From positions 1 through 48,004 of the forward strand of contig JAILPB010000050.1 in the NCBI GenBank assembly GCA_024690485.1: a stretch of 48,004 nt of DNA. The letters run 5' to 3'. The DNA comes from Butyrivibrio sp. (lineage in GTDB: Bacteria > Bacillota > Clostridia > Lachnospirales > Lachnospiraceae). The translations under genes were made by a program, and so were the position numbers. The notes beneath the pieces are model-generated. The model was given only the letters and a program-made list of their open reading frames with translations. It ran no database searches and had not been told where the DNA came from. How positions within the stretch are numbered: the stretch's first letter is position 1; the number at the start of each line of letters is the position of its first letter. This document shows positions 1-9,990 of the stretch, one piece after another.

Positions 1-1
1 T

Positions 2-337
2 TTGAAGGATATTGAGAAGGCTATTCTTGCTTCTGATATCGGAATCACACCCAGCAATGACGGTGCCGTAATCAGATTGATTTTCCCTGAGCTCACAGAG
101 GAGCGCAGAAAACAGCTCGCCAAGGATATTAAGAAAAAGGGCGAGGATGCTAAGGTAGCAATCAGAAATATCCGCCGTGACGGAAACGATGCTTTCAAAA
201 AGCTTAAGGGAACAGATGATGTTTCTGAGGATGAGATTGCTGAGCTTGAAGAAAATCTTCAGAAGATGACAGATCAGTTTGTTAAAAAGATTGATGCTGC
301 AGTCGAAGAGAAGAGCAAAGAAATAATGACAGTATAA
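2..337 (+). CDS. frr: Ribosome recycling factor, 3' part (partial)
   Basis: C-terminal 111 residues of ribosome recycling factor, which splits post-termination ribosomes together with EF-G. The gene is cut by the window edge: the reading frame is open from base 2 and the full protein is normally about 185 residues. The visible part contains the conserved stretch around ASDIGITPSNDG followed by the long helical-arm sequence with ERRKQLAKDIKKKGEDAKVA. Next downstream is uppS, as in many Firmicutes (frr-uppS-cdsA order). The start lies outside the window, so the leucine codon at base 2 is not a real start. Confidence 0.96.
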   Translation: MKDIEKAILASDIGITPSNDGAVIRLIFPELTEERRKQLAKDIKKKGEDAKVAIRNIRRDGNDAFKKLKGTDDVSEDEIAELEENLQKMTDQFVKKIDAAVEEKSKEIMTV

Positions 338-342
338 TGGTT

Positions 343-373
343 ATGAGCCTGTGACTAAAAAACACAGGCTCAT
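343..373 (+). terminator. Perfect 11-bp hairpin between frr and uppS
   Basis: ATGAGCCTGTG (343-353) pairs perfectly with CACAGGCTCAT (363-373) around a nine-base A-rich loop. A T-run (379-385) begins five bases after the stem rather than directly behind it, so this may be a weak or partial terminator, or an RNA-processing or stability hairpin between frr and uppS. Confidence 0.5.
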
Positions 374-403
374 GTTCACTTTTTTAAGAAGAGGTCATAG
401 AAC

Positions 404-1129
404 GTGGAAAATACAACAAAGATTCCTGAACATGTTGCCATAATTCTTGATGGTAACGGAAGATGGGCAAAGGCTAAGGGTATGCCCAGAAATTACGGAC
501 ATATGCAGGGGGCAAAAGCAGTTGAAGATATCCTTGTGGTAGCAAGAGATATGGGCATTAAGTATCTGACAGTATATGCTTTTTCAACTGAGAACTGGAA
601 CCGTCCTGAGACTGAAGTATCAGCTCTTATGACAATTCTTAGACAGTATCTGAAATCCAGTATTAAAAAATCAATGAAGAACAACGTGCGTTGTCAGGTT
701 ATTGGCGAGAGATCCAAGCTTTCTGATGATATCAGAGAAGCTATCGAGGAACTTGAGAATGCCACCAAGGACAACACAGGCCTTACTTTCACAATTGCCA
801 TCAACTACGGAAGCCGTGATGAGATAGTAAGAGCTGTGAGAAAGGTAGCAGCAGAGTGCAAAGACGGAGCACTTGATCCTTCTGAAATAACAGAAGAGAT
901 GATAGCAGAACGCCTTGATACTCATAATATTCCGGATCCTGATCTTATGATCAGAACATGCGGAGAGCAGAGACTTAGCAATTTCCTTCTGTGGCAGTGT
1001 GCTTACACTGAGTTTTATTATACAGATGTGGCATGGCCGGATTTTGATAAGAATCAGCTTCAGATGGCTGTTGATGCCTATGCCGGACGTAACAGAAAGT
1101 TTGGCGGCCTCAATGATACAGCACAATAA
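404..1129 (+). CDS. uppS: Isoprenyl transferase (undecaprenyl diphosphate synthase)
   Basis: Cis-prenyltransferase that condenses isopentenyl diphosphate onto farnesyl diphosphate to make the C55 lipid carrier used for peptidoglycan. 241 residues, normal size. The N-terminus has the family signature AIILDGNGRWAKAKG with catalytic Asp16, and the C-terminal part has RTCGEQRLSNFLLWQ and the TDVAWPDF motif. The start is GTG at 404, preceded by AAGAAGAGGT, and places the signature at the usual distance from the N-terminus. Its substrate supply is encoded nearby: dxr and ispG downstream, and ispA and dxs near 34-36 kb. Confidence 0.97.
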   Translation: MENTTKIPEHVAIILDGNGRWAKAKGMPRNYGHMQGAKAVEDILVVARDMGIKYLTVYAFSTENWNRPETEVSALMTILRQYLKSSIKKSMKNNVRCQVIGERSKLSDDIREAIEELENATKDNTGLTFTIAINYGSRDEIVRAVRKVAAECKDGALDPSEITEEMIAERLDTHNIPDPDLMIRTCGEQRLSNFLLWQCAYTEFYYTDVAWPDFDKNQLQMAVDAYAGRNRKFGGLNDTAQ

Positions 1130-1151
1130 TATATTTGACAGGGGATAAAAC

Positions 1152-1979
1152 ATGAAAACCAGAGTGATAAGCGGCATAGTTATCGTACTTATGCTATTGG
1201 TCACACTTGTGATGGGAGGATATGTAACTGCGGGGGTACTGTTTTTTGTATCACTTATCGCATATCATGAACTTGCAAGGGCACTTTCATTTTCAAATAC
1301 AGATGGGACAATTTCAGTTCTGGAACTCTTAGGAATTCTGGCAATTGTCTTTTTGTACGGCGCTACAGTAATTAGTGGCGGAAACATGATGTTCTATGTT
1401 TTGGCGGTAATGCTTCTTTTCTTTGGAGAGGCAGCAGTGTTTGTATTCACTTATCCGAAACATAGTGCGAACCAGCTGATATTTTCGGTGTTCTCTTTTA
1501 TCTATGCGCCGATGATGCTGTCCTTTATATATCTTTTGAGAATCAGGGAAAACGGTAATTATTTTGCATGGATTCCTTTTGTTGCATGGGTTTGCGATAC
1601 CTGTGCATATTTTGCAGGAAGAGCTTTTGGAAAGCACAAGCTTTGTCCCGTGCTTTCACCTAAAAAGACTATTGAAGGCGCTATTGGCGGATGCCTTGGA
1701 AGCTTAGTTGTGGGAATTATCTTTGGATATGTTTATGCTACCACTGCTAATACCGCAATTACACTGACTGAGAGCATGATCAGTTTTGGTATTATTACTA
1801 TAGTCTCCAGCATTTTTTCACAGGTCGGAGACCTTATTGCATCAGGAATCAAGAGAGACCATGACATCAAGGATTATGGTAATCTGATCCCTGGACACGG
1901 CGGAATAATGGATAGATTTGATAGTGTTATATTTATTACACCGCTTATATTTTTTATGGCTACATTTTTAATTAAGTAA
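1152..1979 (+). CDS. cdsA: Phosphatidate cytidylyltransferase
   Basis: Polytopic membrane enzyme that makes CDP-diacylglycerol from phosphatidate and CTP, the branch point for phosphatidylglycerol and related lipids. 275 residues with about eight hydrophobic segments. The C-terminal family signature is clear: SGIKRDHDIKDYG followed by PGHGGIMDRFDS. ATG at 1152 follows AGGGGATAAAAC. It lies 22 bp after uppS and 10 bp before dxr, in the conserved envelope/isoprenoid gene order. Confidence 0.96.
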   Translation: MKTRVISGIVIVLMLLVTLVMGGYVTAGVLFFVSLIAYHELARALSFSNTDGTISVLELLGILAIVFLYGATVISGGNMMFYVLAVMLLFFGEAAVFVFTYPKHSANQLIFSVFSFIYAPMMLSFIYLLRIRENGNYFAWIPFVAWVCDTCAYFAGRAFGKHKLCPVLSPKKTIEGAIGGCLGSLVVGIIFGYVYATTANTAITLTESMISFGIITIVSSIFSQVGDLIASGIKRDHDIKDYGNLIPGHGGIMDRFDSVIFITPLIFFMATFLIK

Positions 1980-1989
1980 GAGGATTATT

Positions 1990-3138
1990 ATGGGAAGAAA
2001 AATTGTACTACTTGGTTCAACAGGTTCAATCGGAACCCAGACTCTGGATGTTGTTAGAGCAAATCCTGAGGAACTTAAGGTAATAGGAATAGCTGCAAAC
2101 AGAAGCGTTGATATGGTTGAGCAGCAGGTAAGAGAGTTTAAGCCTAAGTACGTCTGCATGTTTGACGAAGAAGCTGCTAAGGACCTTAAGGTAAAACTTG
2201 CCGATATGCCTGTTACGGTTTTATCCGGTATGGACGGACTTGTTGAGATTTCATCAGTGCCTGAGGCAGATACCGTGCTTACAGCAGTTGTGGGAATGAT
2301 CGGAATAAGACCTACAATCGCAGCAATCGAGAGTGGTAAAGATATTGCTCTTGCTAACAAGGAAACTCTTGTAACTGCAGGACATATCATTATGCCTCTT
2401 GCGGAAAAGATGAAGGTTAAGATACTTCCTGTGGACAGTGAGCATAGTGCTATTTTCCAGTCTTTAAACGGAGAGCCTGCGGATAAGCTTGAAAAGATCC
2501 TGCTTACAGCATCAGGCGGCCCTTTCAGAGGCAAAAAGAGAGAAGAACTGGTGGATATGACAGTAGATGATGCCTTAAAGCACCCCAACTGGGATATGGG
2601 CGTTAAGGTTACGATCGATTCATCAAGCCTTGTAAATAAGGGACTTGAGGTTATGGAAGCAAGATGGCTCTTTGGAACAGACCTTGATAAGATCCAGGTT
2701 GTTGTTCAGCCTCAGAGTATTATCCATTCAATGGTTCAGTTCGTAGACGGCGCTGTTATGGCGCAGCTTGGCGTTCCGGATATGAAGCTTCCTATTCAGT
2801 ATGCGCTTTTCTATCCAGACAGAATGCCTATGAGTGAGAAGAGACTGGATTTCTTTGAGCTTTCACAGATCACTTTTGAAAAGCCTGACATGGATACATT
2901 TAAGGGTCTTGCTCTTGCATATGAAGCAGCCAGAATAGGCGGAAGTATGCCTACTGTATTTAATGCGGCAAATGAGATGGCTGTTAAGAAGTTTGTAAAT
3001 AGAGAGATTAAATTCCTTCAGATCTACGATATGATCAGCTCTGCTATGGAGAATCATAAAAAGATCGAGAATCCTAATCTTGAAGAGATCCTTAGGGCAG
3101 AGGCTGAAACCTACGAGTTTCTCAGCAAACAAAGATAA
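1990..3138 (+). CDS. dxr: 1-deoxy-D-xylulose 5-phosphate reductoisomerase
   Basis: NADPH-dependent second step of the MEP isoprenoid pathway, converting DXP to MEP. 382 residues. The N-terminal Rossmann motif is LGSTGSIGTQTLDVV; the metal/substrate segment includes DSEHSAIFQ, and ALANKETLVTAG is characteristic of the family. The start ATG is preceded by AGAGGATTATT. The first MEP enzyme, dxs, lies far downstream at 34.9 kb, while ispG follows rseP here. Confidence 0.97.
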   Translation: MGRKIVLLGSTGSIGTQTLDVVRANPEELKVIGIAANRSVDMVEQQVREFKPKYVCMFDEEAAKDLKVKLADMPVTVLSGMDGLVEISSVPEADTVLTAVVGMIGIRPTIAAIESGKDIALANKETLVTAGHIIMPLAEKMKVKILPVDSEHSAIFQSLNGEPADKLEKILLTASGGPFRGKKREELVDMTVDDALKHPNWDMGVKVTIDSSSLVNKGLEVMEARWLFGTDLDKIQVVVQPQSIIHSMVQFVDGAVMAQLGVPDMKLPIQYALFYPDRMPMSEKRLDFFELSQITFEKPDMDTFKGLALAYEAARIGGSMPTVFNAANEMAVKKFVNREIKFLQIYDMISSAMENHKKIENPNLEEILRAEAETYEFLSKQR

Positions 3139-3206
3139 ACACAATTTGGACACCTTTTCTATATAAAATTAGAGGAATTGTTTTTGGGAGGTTGTTTTAG
3201 AGAAAC

Positions 3207-4253
3207 ATGTCGATAATTATTTTTATTTTAATATTCTTCACATTGGTATTTACTCATGAGCTTGGTCATTTCCTTGTGGCTAAAGCCAACAATATAAGGG
3301 TAAAAGAGTTTTTCATCGGAATGGGTCCTATTCTGTGGAAAAAACAGAAGGGAGAGACTCAGTACAGCATCAGACTTCTTCCTATCGGAGGCGCCTGCGT
3401 GTTTGAAGGTGAGGATGGTCTTGAGGATGAAAAAGAGGAGTTTGACGAGCGTTCATTCCCTAATGCCAATGTGTGGGCGAGAATAGCAGTGCTTTTTGGC
3501 GGACCTTTCTTCAACTTCATTACAGCCATGATCATTGCAGTTATCGTTGTTGCTAATTCAAACTGGGTATTTCCTGTGATTTCAGGTCTTACTGAGGATT
3601 CAGCAGCAGCGGAAGCCGGACTTCAGGAGGGAGACACAATTGTTTCCATTGATGGAGAGAAGATCCATCTCGCATCTGAGGTAACACTTATTTCCCAGTT
3701 CAATGAAGGCGGAGCTATGAAGATTGTCTACGAGAGAGACGGCGAGAGGGGCACGACAGAACTTCAGCCCCACTACGACGCTGAGACTGACCGCTATTAC
3801 ATGGGAATTTATGTTGGAAAATATGATAAGGTAGCGCCTATTAAGGTGATTCCTTACGCATTTTATGATGTGCTCTATTACTTTAAGGCTACTTACAGAA
3901 GCCTTGCACTTTTGATTCAGGGAAAAATGTCATTTAATGATGTTTCAGGCCCTGTCGGAATGGTTAAGATTGTGGATGATACTTATACACAGGTTAAGCC
4001 CTACGGCTTTTCATCTGTTGTGCTCACAATGCTTGAGCTGGTAATCCTGCTTTCGGTTAACCTTGGAGTTATGAACCTTCTTCCGCTTCCTGCACTTGAT
4101 GGCGGACGACTTATTTTCCAGTTTATCGAGGTAGTAAGAGGAAAGCCTGTTCCGAGAGATAAGGAGGGCATGGTTCACCTTGTAGGATTTGTGCTTTTAA
4201 TGGCACTTATGGTAGTCGTAGTAATTAACGACATTTCCAAGTTTATGCACTAA
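3207..4253 (+). CDS. rseP: RseP-family site-2 zinc metalloprotease
   Basis: Intramembrane protease (RseP/RasP, peptidase M50) that cleaves transmembrane helices such as anti-sigma factors and remnant signal peptides. 348 residues. The zinc site HEXXH is His17-Glu18-Leu-Gly-His21 in the first membrane helix, a PDZ-like domain occupies roughly residues 120-200, and the third metal ligand lies in NLLPLPALDGGRL. The nearest Shine-Dalgarno-like sequence, GGGAGG, is about 15 bases upstream of ATG 3207, which is long, but the next in-frame codons give the correct N-terminal helix. Placement between dxr and ispG is usual for Clostridia. Confidence 0.95.
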   Translation: MSIIIFILIFFTLVFTHELGHFLVAKANNIRVKEFFIGMGPILWKKQKGETQYSIRLLPIGGACVFEGEDGLEDEKEEFDERSFPNANVWARIAVLFGGPFFNFITAMIIAVIVVANSNWVFPVISGLTEDSAAAEAGLQEGDTIVSIDGEKIHLASEVTLISQFNEGGAMKIVYERDGERGTTELQPHYDAETDRYYMGIYVGKYDKVAPIKVIPYAFYDVLYYFKATYRSLALLIQGKMSFNDVSGPVGMVKIVDDTYTQVKPYGFSSVVLTMLELVILLSVNLGVMNLLPLPALDGGRLIFQFIEVVRGKPVPRDKEGMVHLVGFVLLMALMVVVVINDISKFMH

Positions 4254-4292
4254 GCCTGTGCCGGGAAGGCACATCGCTAATGGAGGTTTAAA

Positions 4293-5351
4293 ATGGCATA
4301 TCGCGATAATACAAAAGTAGTACATATCGGTAATAAGGTAATTGGCGGTGGCAATCCTATCATGATCCAGTCCATGACCAACACACCTACCGAAAATGTG
4401 GAGGCTACTGTTAATCAGATACTTGCCCTTGAGAAGGCAGGCTGCGATATCGTAAGATGCACTGTTCCTAATCAGGAAGCAGCTGATGCAATTAAGAAGA
4501 TAAAGGAGCAGATCCATATTCCGCTGGTAGCAGATATTCATTTTGATTATAAAATGGCTATCGCTGCTATGGAAAACGGCGCTGACAAGATCAGAATAAA
4601 TCCCGGAAATATCGGATCAAGCGACAGAATAGAAGCAGTTGTTAAGACCGCTAAGGAGAGAAATATACCTATCAGAGTTGGCGTAAACAGCGGCTCTCTT
4701 GAGAAAAACCTCCTTGAAAAATACGGCGGAGTAACAGCAGAGGGCCTTGTGGAAAGCGCCCTTGATAAGGTTGGAATAATCGAGAAGTTTGGCTATGACA
4801 ACCTTGTTATAAGTATTAAATCTTCAAATGTAATGCTCTGCGTAGATGCTCACAGGAAGCTTGCAGAGAAGACAAATTATCCCCTTCATGTGGGAATTAC
4901 TGAGGCAGGAACCGTTTATGGCGGTAATATTAAGTCATCCATTGGCCTTGGAATCATTCTCGGAGAGGGCATTGGTGATACCATCAGAGTTTCACTTTCA
5001 GGTGATCCTACAGAAGAAATCAGAACAGCTAAGATGATCCTTAAGACACTTGGTCTTAGAAAGGGTGGAATCGAAGTTGTTTCCTGTCCTACATGTGGCA
5101 GAACAAAGATAGATTTAATAGGCCTTGCTAATCAGGTAGAGGCCATGGTTCAGGAATTTCCGCTGGACATCAAGGTTGCGGTTATGGGCTGCGCCGTTAA
5201 TGGTCCCGGAGAAGCAAGAGAAGCTGATATAGGAGTTGCCGGAGGTATCGGCGAAGGCCTTCTTATCAAGCGAGGAGAAGTTATCAGAAAGGTTCCGGAG
5301 GAGGAACTTATTGATGCACTAAGAAACGAACTTGTGCATTGGAATGATTAA
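4293..5351 (+). CDS. ispG: 4-hydroxy-3-methylbut-2-enyl diphosphate synthase (GcpE)
   Basis: [4Fe-4S] enzyme for the penultimate step of the MEP pathway, converting MEcPP to HMBPP. 352 residues. The C-terminal cluster-binding part shows CPTCGRTKIDL and the later GCAVNGPGEA; the N-terminal TIM-barrel part has IMIQSMTNTPT. ATG 4293 follows a strong GGAGGT. A small hairpin (TGTGCC/GGCACA) lies between rseP and this gene. Confidence 0.97.
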   Translation: MAYRDNTKVVHIGNKVIGGGNPIMIQSMTNTPTENVEATVNQILALEKAGCDIVRCTVPNQEAADAIKKIKEQIHIPLVADIHFDYKMAIAAMENGADKIRINPGNIGSSDRIEAVVKTAKERNIPIRVGVNSGSLEKNLLEKYGGVTAEGLVESALDKVGIIEKFGYDNLVISIKSSNVMLCVDAHRKLAEKTNYPLHVGITEAGTVYGGNIKSSIGLGIILGEGIGDTIRVSLSGDPTEEIRTAKMILKTLGLRKGGIEVVSCPTCGRTKIDLIGLANQVEAMVQEFPLDIKVAVMGCAVNGPGEAREADIGVAGGIGEGLLIKRGEVIRKVPEEELIDALRNELVHWND

Positions 5352-5371
5352 GGGGTTAGGTAGTAACAGGT

Positions 5372-8300
5372 ATGAGGAAGCCATTTCTTGAGGTGTTTTC
5401 GGCACTTAAATTAGATCAGCATACTAAGGACGAATTGTCGGACGTACAGGTTGAGAAGATTTCAACCACCGAGAAAAAGGACCTCATACGTATTTATCTT
5501 TCCAGCGAGCGCCTTATCGAAAAGGCGAATGTGGTGAAGGCTGAAAAGGAGATCAAGAAACAGCTTTTTAAAGATACCAATTTAAAGGTTAAGATTTATG
5601 AGCGTTTTTTCCTTTCAGCCCAGTACACACCACAGAATCTGATTGATCTCTACAAAGAAAGTATTCTGCTGGAATTCAAGAATTATGATTCAATTGAATA
5701 TACGATTCTTAAAAACGCCGGTTTCGAGTTTCCTGAAAGCGACGTTGTTACTCTTGTCCTTGAGGAATCTGTAATTGCAGAGAAAAAGAGCCCGGATATT
5801 CTGCGTATTCTTGAGAAGATACTTAACGAGAGGTGCGGCTTTGCTGTAAAAATGCAGGTTAAGTACGAGAAGCCAAAGAAGCAGAAGAAGGAAATCGACT
5901 ACAGTAAAGAGACTTCATTTTTGGCTAAAAAGCTGGAGGCAGCAGAGGAGGCTTCAGAAGAGAAGCACAAGGAAAAGGAAGCTGCAAAGGCTAAAAAGCA
6001 GGCTGAGAGTGGGGCTACTAAAAAGGATGAAGCAGCCAAGCAGGCAGCTGAATCCCAGAGTAAGTTTGGCGCAGGCTCTTTGGGAAGTAAGTTTGGAGCC
6101 GGTTCAGCAGGAAAGAGTTTCAAAAAGGGCGGCTTTGGCTCTTTTAAGAGATCTGATGATCCTAACATCATCTATGGTAGGGATTTTGAAGACGAGACCA
6201 TGAACATGGATGAGATCGTAGGAGAGATGGGAGAAGTGACTGTCAAAGGACAGGTTATTTCCTACGATAAGAGAGAAATCCGTGGAGAAAAGGCTATTCT
6301 TATCTTTGGGATGACCGACTTTACGGATACAATTGTGGTTAAGCTCTTTGCCAAGATGGAGAATGTACCTGAGCTTGAGCAAGATATTAAGAAGGGCGCA
6401 TTTTTGAAGGTTAAGGGTATTGCCATGGTGGATAAGTTCGACCATGAAGTTACCATACAAAGCGTTGCCGGTATTAGGAAAATCCCTGATTTTACCACAA
6501 AGAGAGTCGATGATGCAGAGGAGAAGCGCGTTGAGCTCCACTGCCATACCAAGATGAGCGATATGGACGGTGTTTCTGAAGTTAAGGACATCGTTAAGCA
6601 GGCTTATAAGTGGGGGATGCCCGGTATTGCCATCACAGACCACGGCGTAGTTCAGGCTCTTACTGAGGCTAATCATACCTGGGATGACCTCTGGGGCGCA
6701 GAGAAAAACAAGCGAAAAGAAGAGGGCGATAAGAGTCCCGACAGACAGGACTTTTTCAAGCTCATTTTGGGTGTTGAGGGATATCTTGTCGACGACTTAA
6801 AAGAGATAGTAATCAACAACAAGGGACAGAAGGTGGATGGAACGACCTTTGTTGTATTTGATATAGAGACCACCGGTTTTTCACCATCAAAAAATAAGAT
6901 TATTGAGATTGGTGCCGTTAAGATGAAGGACGGTCTTATTGTTGACCGCTTTTCAGAGTTTATAGATCCTAAGGTGCCGATTCCGTTTAGGATTACCAAG
7001 CTTACAAGTATCACGGATGACATGGTAATCGGCTGTCCTACAAGGGATGAGATAATACCTAGATTTGTTGAGTTCTGTGAAGGCTGCGTCCTGGTTGGAC
7101 ATAATGTAGGTTTTGATATCAGCTTTATCAATGAAAACTGTAAGCAACTGGGAATCCCTGCAGATTATACCACTGTGGATACCATGGGACTTTCCCGTGC
7201 ATTTTTCCCAAGACAGGCAAAGCACAATCTGGATGCCCTGTGTAAGACCCTTGGTGTTGTAAATGAGCATCACCACAGAGCCGTTGATGATGCAGAGTGT
7301 ACAGCCAAAATTTTCATGAAGTTCCTGGATATGCTAAAGGACGAGGGCGCTGACGACCTGACTAAGGTTAATGCCCTTGGTGCCACAAATCCTGATATTG
7401 TAAAGCATCTTAGAACTCATCATATAATTATCCTTGCTAAGAACACTGTAGGAAGGGTTAATTTGTATACCCTTATCAGTAAGTCCCATGTGGATTACTT
7501 TAGCAGGTTCCCCAGAATCCCTAAGAGCGAGCTTATTAAGCACAGAGAGGGTCTTATTATCGGTTCTGCCTGCTGTATGGGCGAACTCTATGGCGCCGTT
7601 ATTGAGGGCAGGGATGAGGAAGAGATAGCTAAAATTGTGGATTTCTACGACTATCTGGAGATTCAGCCTATCGCCAACAACCACTTCATGGTGGATTCAG
7701 AGCGCTACGAGGATATTAACTCTGATGATGATATCAGAGAGATCAATAAGCAGATCGTTAAGCTTGGTGAGCAGTACAATAAGCCTGTAGTTGCCACCTG
7801 TGATGCTCATTTCCTTAATCCTGAGGATGAGATCTACAGAACTATTATTATGGCTGGAAAAGGTATGGCTGACGAGGAGCCTGCGCCTTTGTTTGTAAGG
7901 ACCACAAATGAGATGCTCTCTGAATTCGACTACCTTGGAGCTTCTAAAGCTCATGAAGTTGTAGTTGAAAACACCAGGGATATTTTGAAGAGGTGTGATA
8001 GCATTTCTCCTGTGCGACCTGATAAGTGCCCTCCTGTAATCGAAGACAGTGACGGCATTTTGACCAGGATTTGTTATGATAAGGCCCATGAAATCTATGG
8101 CGAGGACCTTCCTGAGATAGTAAGCGAGAGACTTGAGCGTGAGCTTAATTCAATTATTAAAAATGGATTCGCCGTTATGTACATCATCGCCCAGAAGCTG
8201 GTATGGAAGTCTGTGGAGGATGGATATCTGGTTGGATCCCGTGGATCAGTAGGATCCTCTTTTGTTGCCTTTGCATCTGGTATCACTGAGGTTAATTCAC

Positions 8301-9925
8301 TTTCACCTCACTATGTGTGCCCTAAGTGCAAGTACAGCGATTTTGATTCTGAAGAAGTTTTGGCATATGGCGGTAATTCCGGCTGCGATATGCCTGATAA
8401 AAGATGCCCTAAATGCGGAACCATGATGAATAAGGACGGCTTTGATATTCCTTTCGAGACTTTCCTTGGATTTAAGGGTGATAAGGAGCCTGATATCGAC
8501 CTTAACTTCTCCGGTGAGTATCAGTCCAAGGCTCATAAGTATACGGAGGTTATTTTCGGATACGGCCAGACCTTCAGAGCTGGAACCATAGCAGGTCTTG
8601 CAGATAAGACTGCTTACGGTTTTGTTAAGAAATATTATGAAGGTATCGGAGTAAGTAAGAGAAGATGTGAGATTGACAGAATTACTCAGGGCTGTATCGG
8701 CATACGTCGAGGTACAGGTCAGCATCCCGGAGGTATCATAGTACTGCCTGTGGGAGAGGATATTAACTCCTTTACGCCTGTGCAGCACCCCGCAAACGAT
8801 ATGACTACTGCTACTATAACTACGCACTACGACTATCACTCAATCGACCACAATCTGCTAAAGCTTGATATTCTCGGCCATGATGATCCTACCATGATCA
8901 GATTCCTGCAGGATTGTACCGGCCTTGACCCTAAGACTGTGCCTCTTGATGATAAGAACGTCATGGAGCTTTTCATGAGCACAAAGTCTCTTAATATAAC
9001 TCCTGACCAGATCGGTGGAACCAAGCTCGGATGCCTTGGCCTTCCTGAGTTTGGTACCGACTTTGCTATGCAGATGGTTATCGATGCCCATCCCACATCC
9101 TTGTCTCACCTTATAAGGATTTCCGGCCTGTCCCATGGTACAGACGTATGGCTTGGCAACGCACAGACTCTCATTCAGGAGGGAAAAGCTACAATCGATA
9201 CCTGTATCTGCTGCCGAGACGATATCATGATCTACCTTATCCAGAAGGGAATGGATAAGTCACTTTCTTTCAAGACCATGGAGTCTGTTCGTAAGGGTAA
9301 GGGACTTAAGCCCGATATGGAAGAAGCCATGATTGCGGCAGGTGTTCCCGATTGGTACATCTGGTCCTGTAAAAAGATTAAGTACATGTTCCCCAAGGCC
9401 CACGCTGCGGCTTACGTTATGATGGCCTGGAGAATTGCGTACTTCAAGGTATATGTGCCTCAGGCTTTTTATGCTGCATGGTTTTCAATCAGAGCTAAAG
9501 CGCTGAATTATGAGCACATGTTCCAGGGCGAAACCACTTTGAAAATGTGGATGAACCAGTACAGAGAACTTGGGGATAAGATGAGCAACGCCCAGCAAAA
9601 CGAGCTTGCCGCTATGAGGCTTGCAGAGGAGATGTACGAGCGCGGAATAGAAGTTATGCCTATTGATATTTTCAAGGCTCAGTCCAGATCCTTCCAGGTA
9701 ATCGGGGATAAGATCATGCCCAGCCTTCTTAGCATAGACGGCCTTGGTGAAAAAGCTGCCGACCAGATCGTTGAAGCAGCAAAGGATGGTCCTTTCATAT
9801 CCCGCGACGACTTCCGCCAGCGCACAAAGTGCCCTCAGGCAGTAGTAGAGCGCATGGCCGAGATGGGACTCCTTGGCGACATCCCGGAGTCCAACCAGAT
9901 AAGTATTTTTGATTTTATGAAGTGA
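5372..9925 (+). CDS. polC: DNA polymerase III alpha subunit, PolC type
   Basis: Replicative polymerase with built-in proofreading, typical of low-GC Gram-positives. 1517 residues, somewhat longer than the usual 1430-1460. Order: N-terminal domain, an alanine/lysine/glycine-rich linker (about 188-259, with the word SKFGAGS twice), OB fold, split PHP domain (ELHCHTKMSD near 388), DEDDh exonuclease (FDIETTGFSP near 496, HRAVDDAECTA), PHP remainder, a four-cysteine zinc site (CPKC and CPKCG, about 982-1015) and the palm motif PDIDLNFSGEYQ near 1039. The N-terminal linker accounts for the extra length. A long repeat-rich gap follows. Confidence 0.98.
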   Translation: MRKPFLEVFSALKLDQHTKDELSDVQVEKISTTEKKDLIRIYLSSERLIEKANVVKAEKEIKKQLFKDTNLKVKIYERFFLSAQYTPQNLIDLYKESILLEFKNYDSIEYTILKNAGFEFPESDVVTLVLEESVIAEKKSPDILRILEKILNERCGFAVKMQVKYEKPKKQKKEIDYSKETSFLAKKLEAAEEASEEKHKEKEAAKAKKQAESGATKKDEAAKQAAESQSKFGAGSLGSKFGAGSAGKSFKKGGFGSFKRSDDPNIIYGRDFEDETMNMDEIVGEMGEVTVKGQVISYDKREIRGEKAILIFGMTDFTDTIVVKLFAKMENVPELEQDIKKGAFLKVKGIAMVDKFDHEVTIQSVAGIRKIPDFTTKRVDDAEEKRVELHCHTKMSDMDGVSEVKDIVKQAYKWGMPGIAITDHGVVQALTEANHTWDDLWGAEKNKRKEEGDKSPDRQDFFKLILGVEGYLVDDLKEIVINNKGQKVDGTTFVVFDIETTGFSPSKNKIIEIGAVKMKDGLIVDRFSEFIDPKVPIPFRITKLTSITDDMVIGCPTRDEIIPRFVEFCEGCVLVGHNVGFDISFINENCKQLGIPADYTTVDTMGLSRAFFPRQAKHNLDALCKTLGVVNEHHHRAVDDAECTAKIFMKFLDMLKDEGADDLTKVNALGATNPDIVKHLRTHHIIILAKNTVGRVNLYTLISKSHVDYFSRFPRIPKSELIKHREGLIIGSACCMGELYGAVIEGRDEEEIAKIVDFYDYLEIQPIANNHFMVDSERYEDINSDDDIREINKQIVKLGEQYNKPVVATCDAHFLNPEDEIYRTIIMAGKGMADEEPAPLFVRTTNEMLSEFDYLGASKAHEVVVENTRDILKRCDSISPVRPDKCPPVIEDSDGILTRICYDKAHEIYGEDLPEIVSERLERELNSIIKNGFAVMYIIAQKLVWKSVEDGYLVGSRGSVGSSFVAFASGITEVNSLSPHYVCPKCKYSDFDSEEVLAYGGNSGCDMPDKRCPKCGTMMNKDGFDIPFETFLGFKGDKEPDIDLNFSGEYQSKAHKYTEVIFGYGQTFRAGTIAGLADKTAYGFVKKYYEGIGVSKRRCEIDRITQGCIGIRRGTGQHPGGIIVLPVGEDINSFTPVQHPANDMTTATITTHYDYHSIDHNLLKLDILGHDDPTMIRFLQDCTGLDPKTVPLDDKNVMELFMSTKSLNITPDQIGGTKLGCLGLPEFGTDFAMQMVIDAHPTSLSHLIRISGLSHGTDVWLGNAQTLIQEGKATIDTCICCRDDIMIYLIQKGMDKSLSFKTMESVRKGKGLKPDMEEAMIAAGVPDWYIWSCKKIKYMFPKAHAAAYVMMAWRIAYFKVYVPQAFYAAWFSIRAKALNYEHMFQGETTLKMWMNQYRELGDKMSNAQQNELAAMRLAEEMYERGIEVMPIDIFKAQSRSFQVIGDKIMPSLLSIDGLGEKAADQIVEAAKDGPFISRDDFRQRTKCPQAVVERMAEMGLLGDIPESNQISIFDFMK

Positions 9926-9990
9926 TGAGAGGGGCTTGCTGCGTGGGGTTCCGGTCCAGTTGGTTTATGTGCATGCAGGTTTAAGCGCAG

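Noticed and set aside
1968-2588. 206-codon antisense open frame opposite dxr
   Set aside because: Mirror of a strongly conserved gene; composition biased by the complement of dxr codons; no family resemblance. The same holds for other long antisense frames in polC, infB and pcrA.
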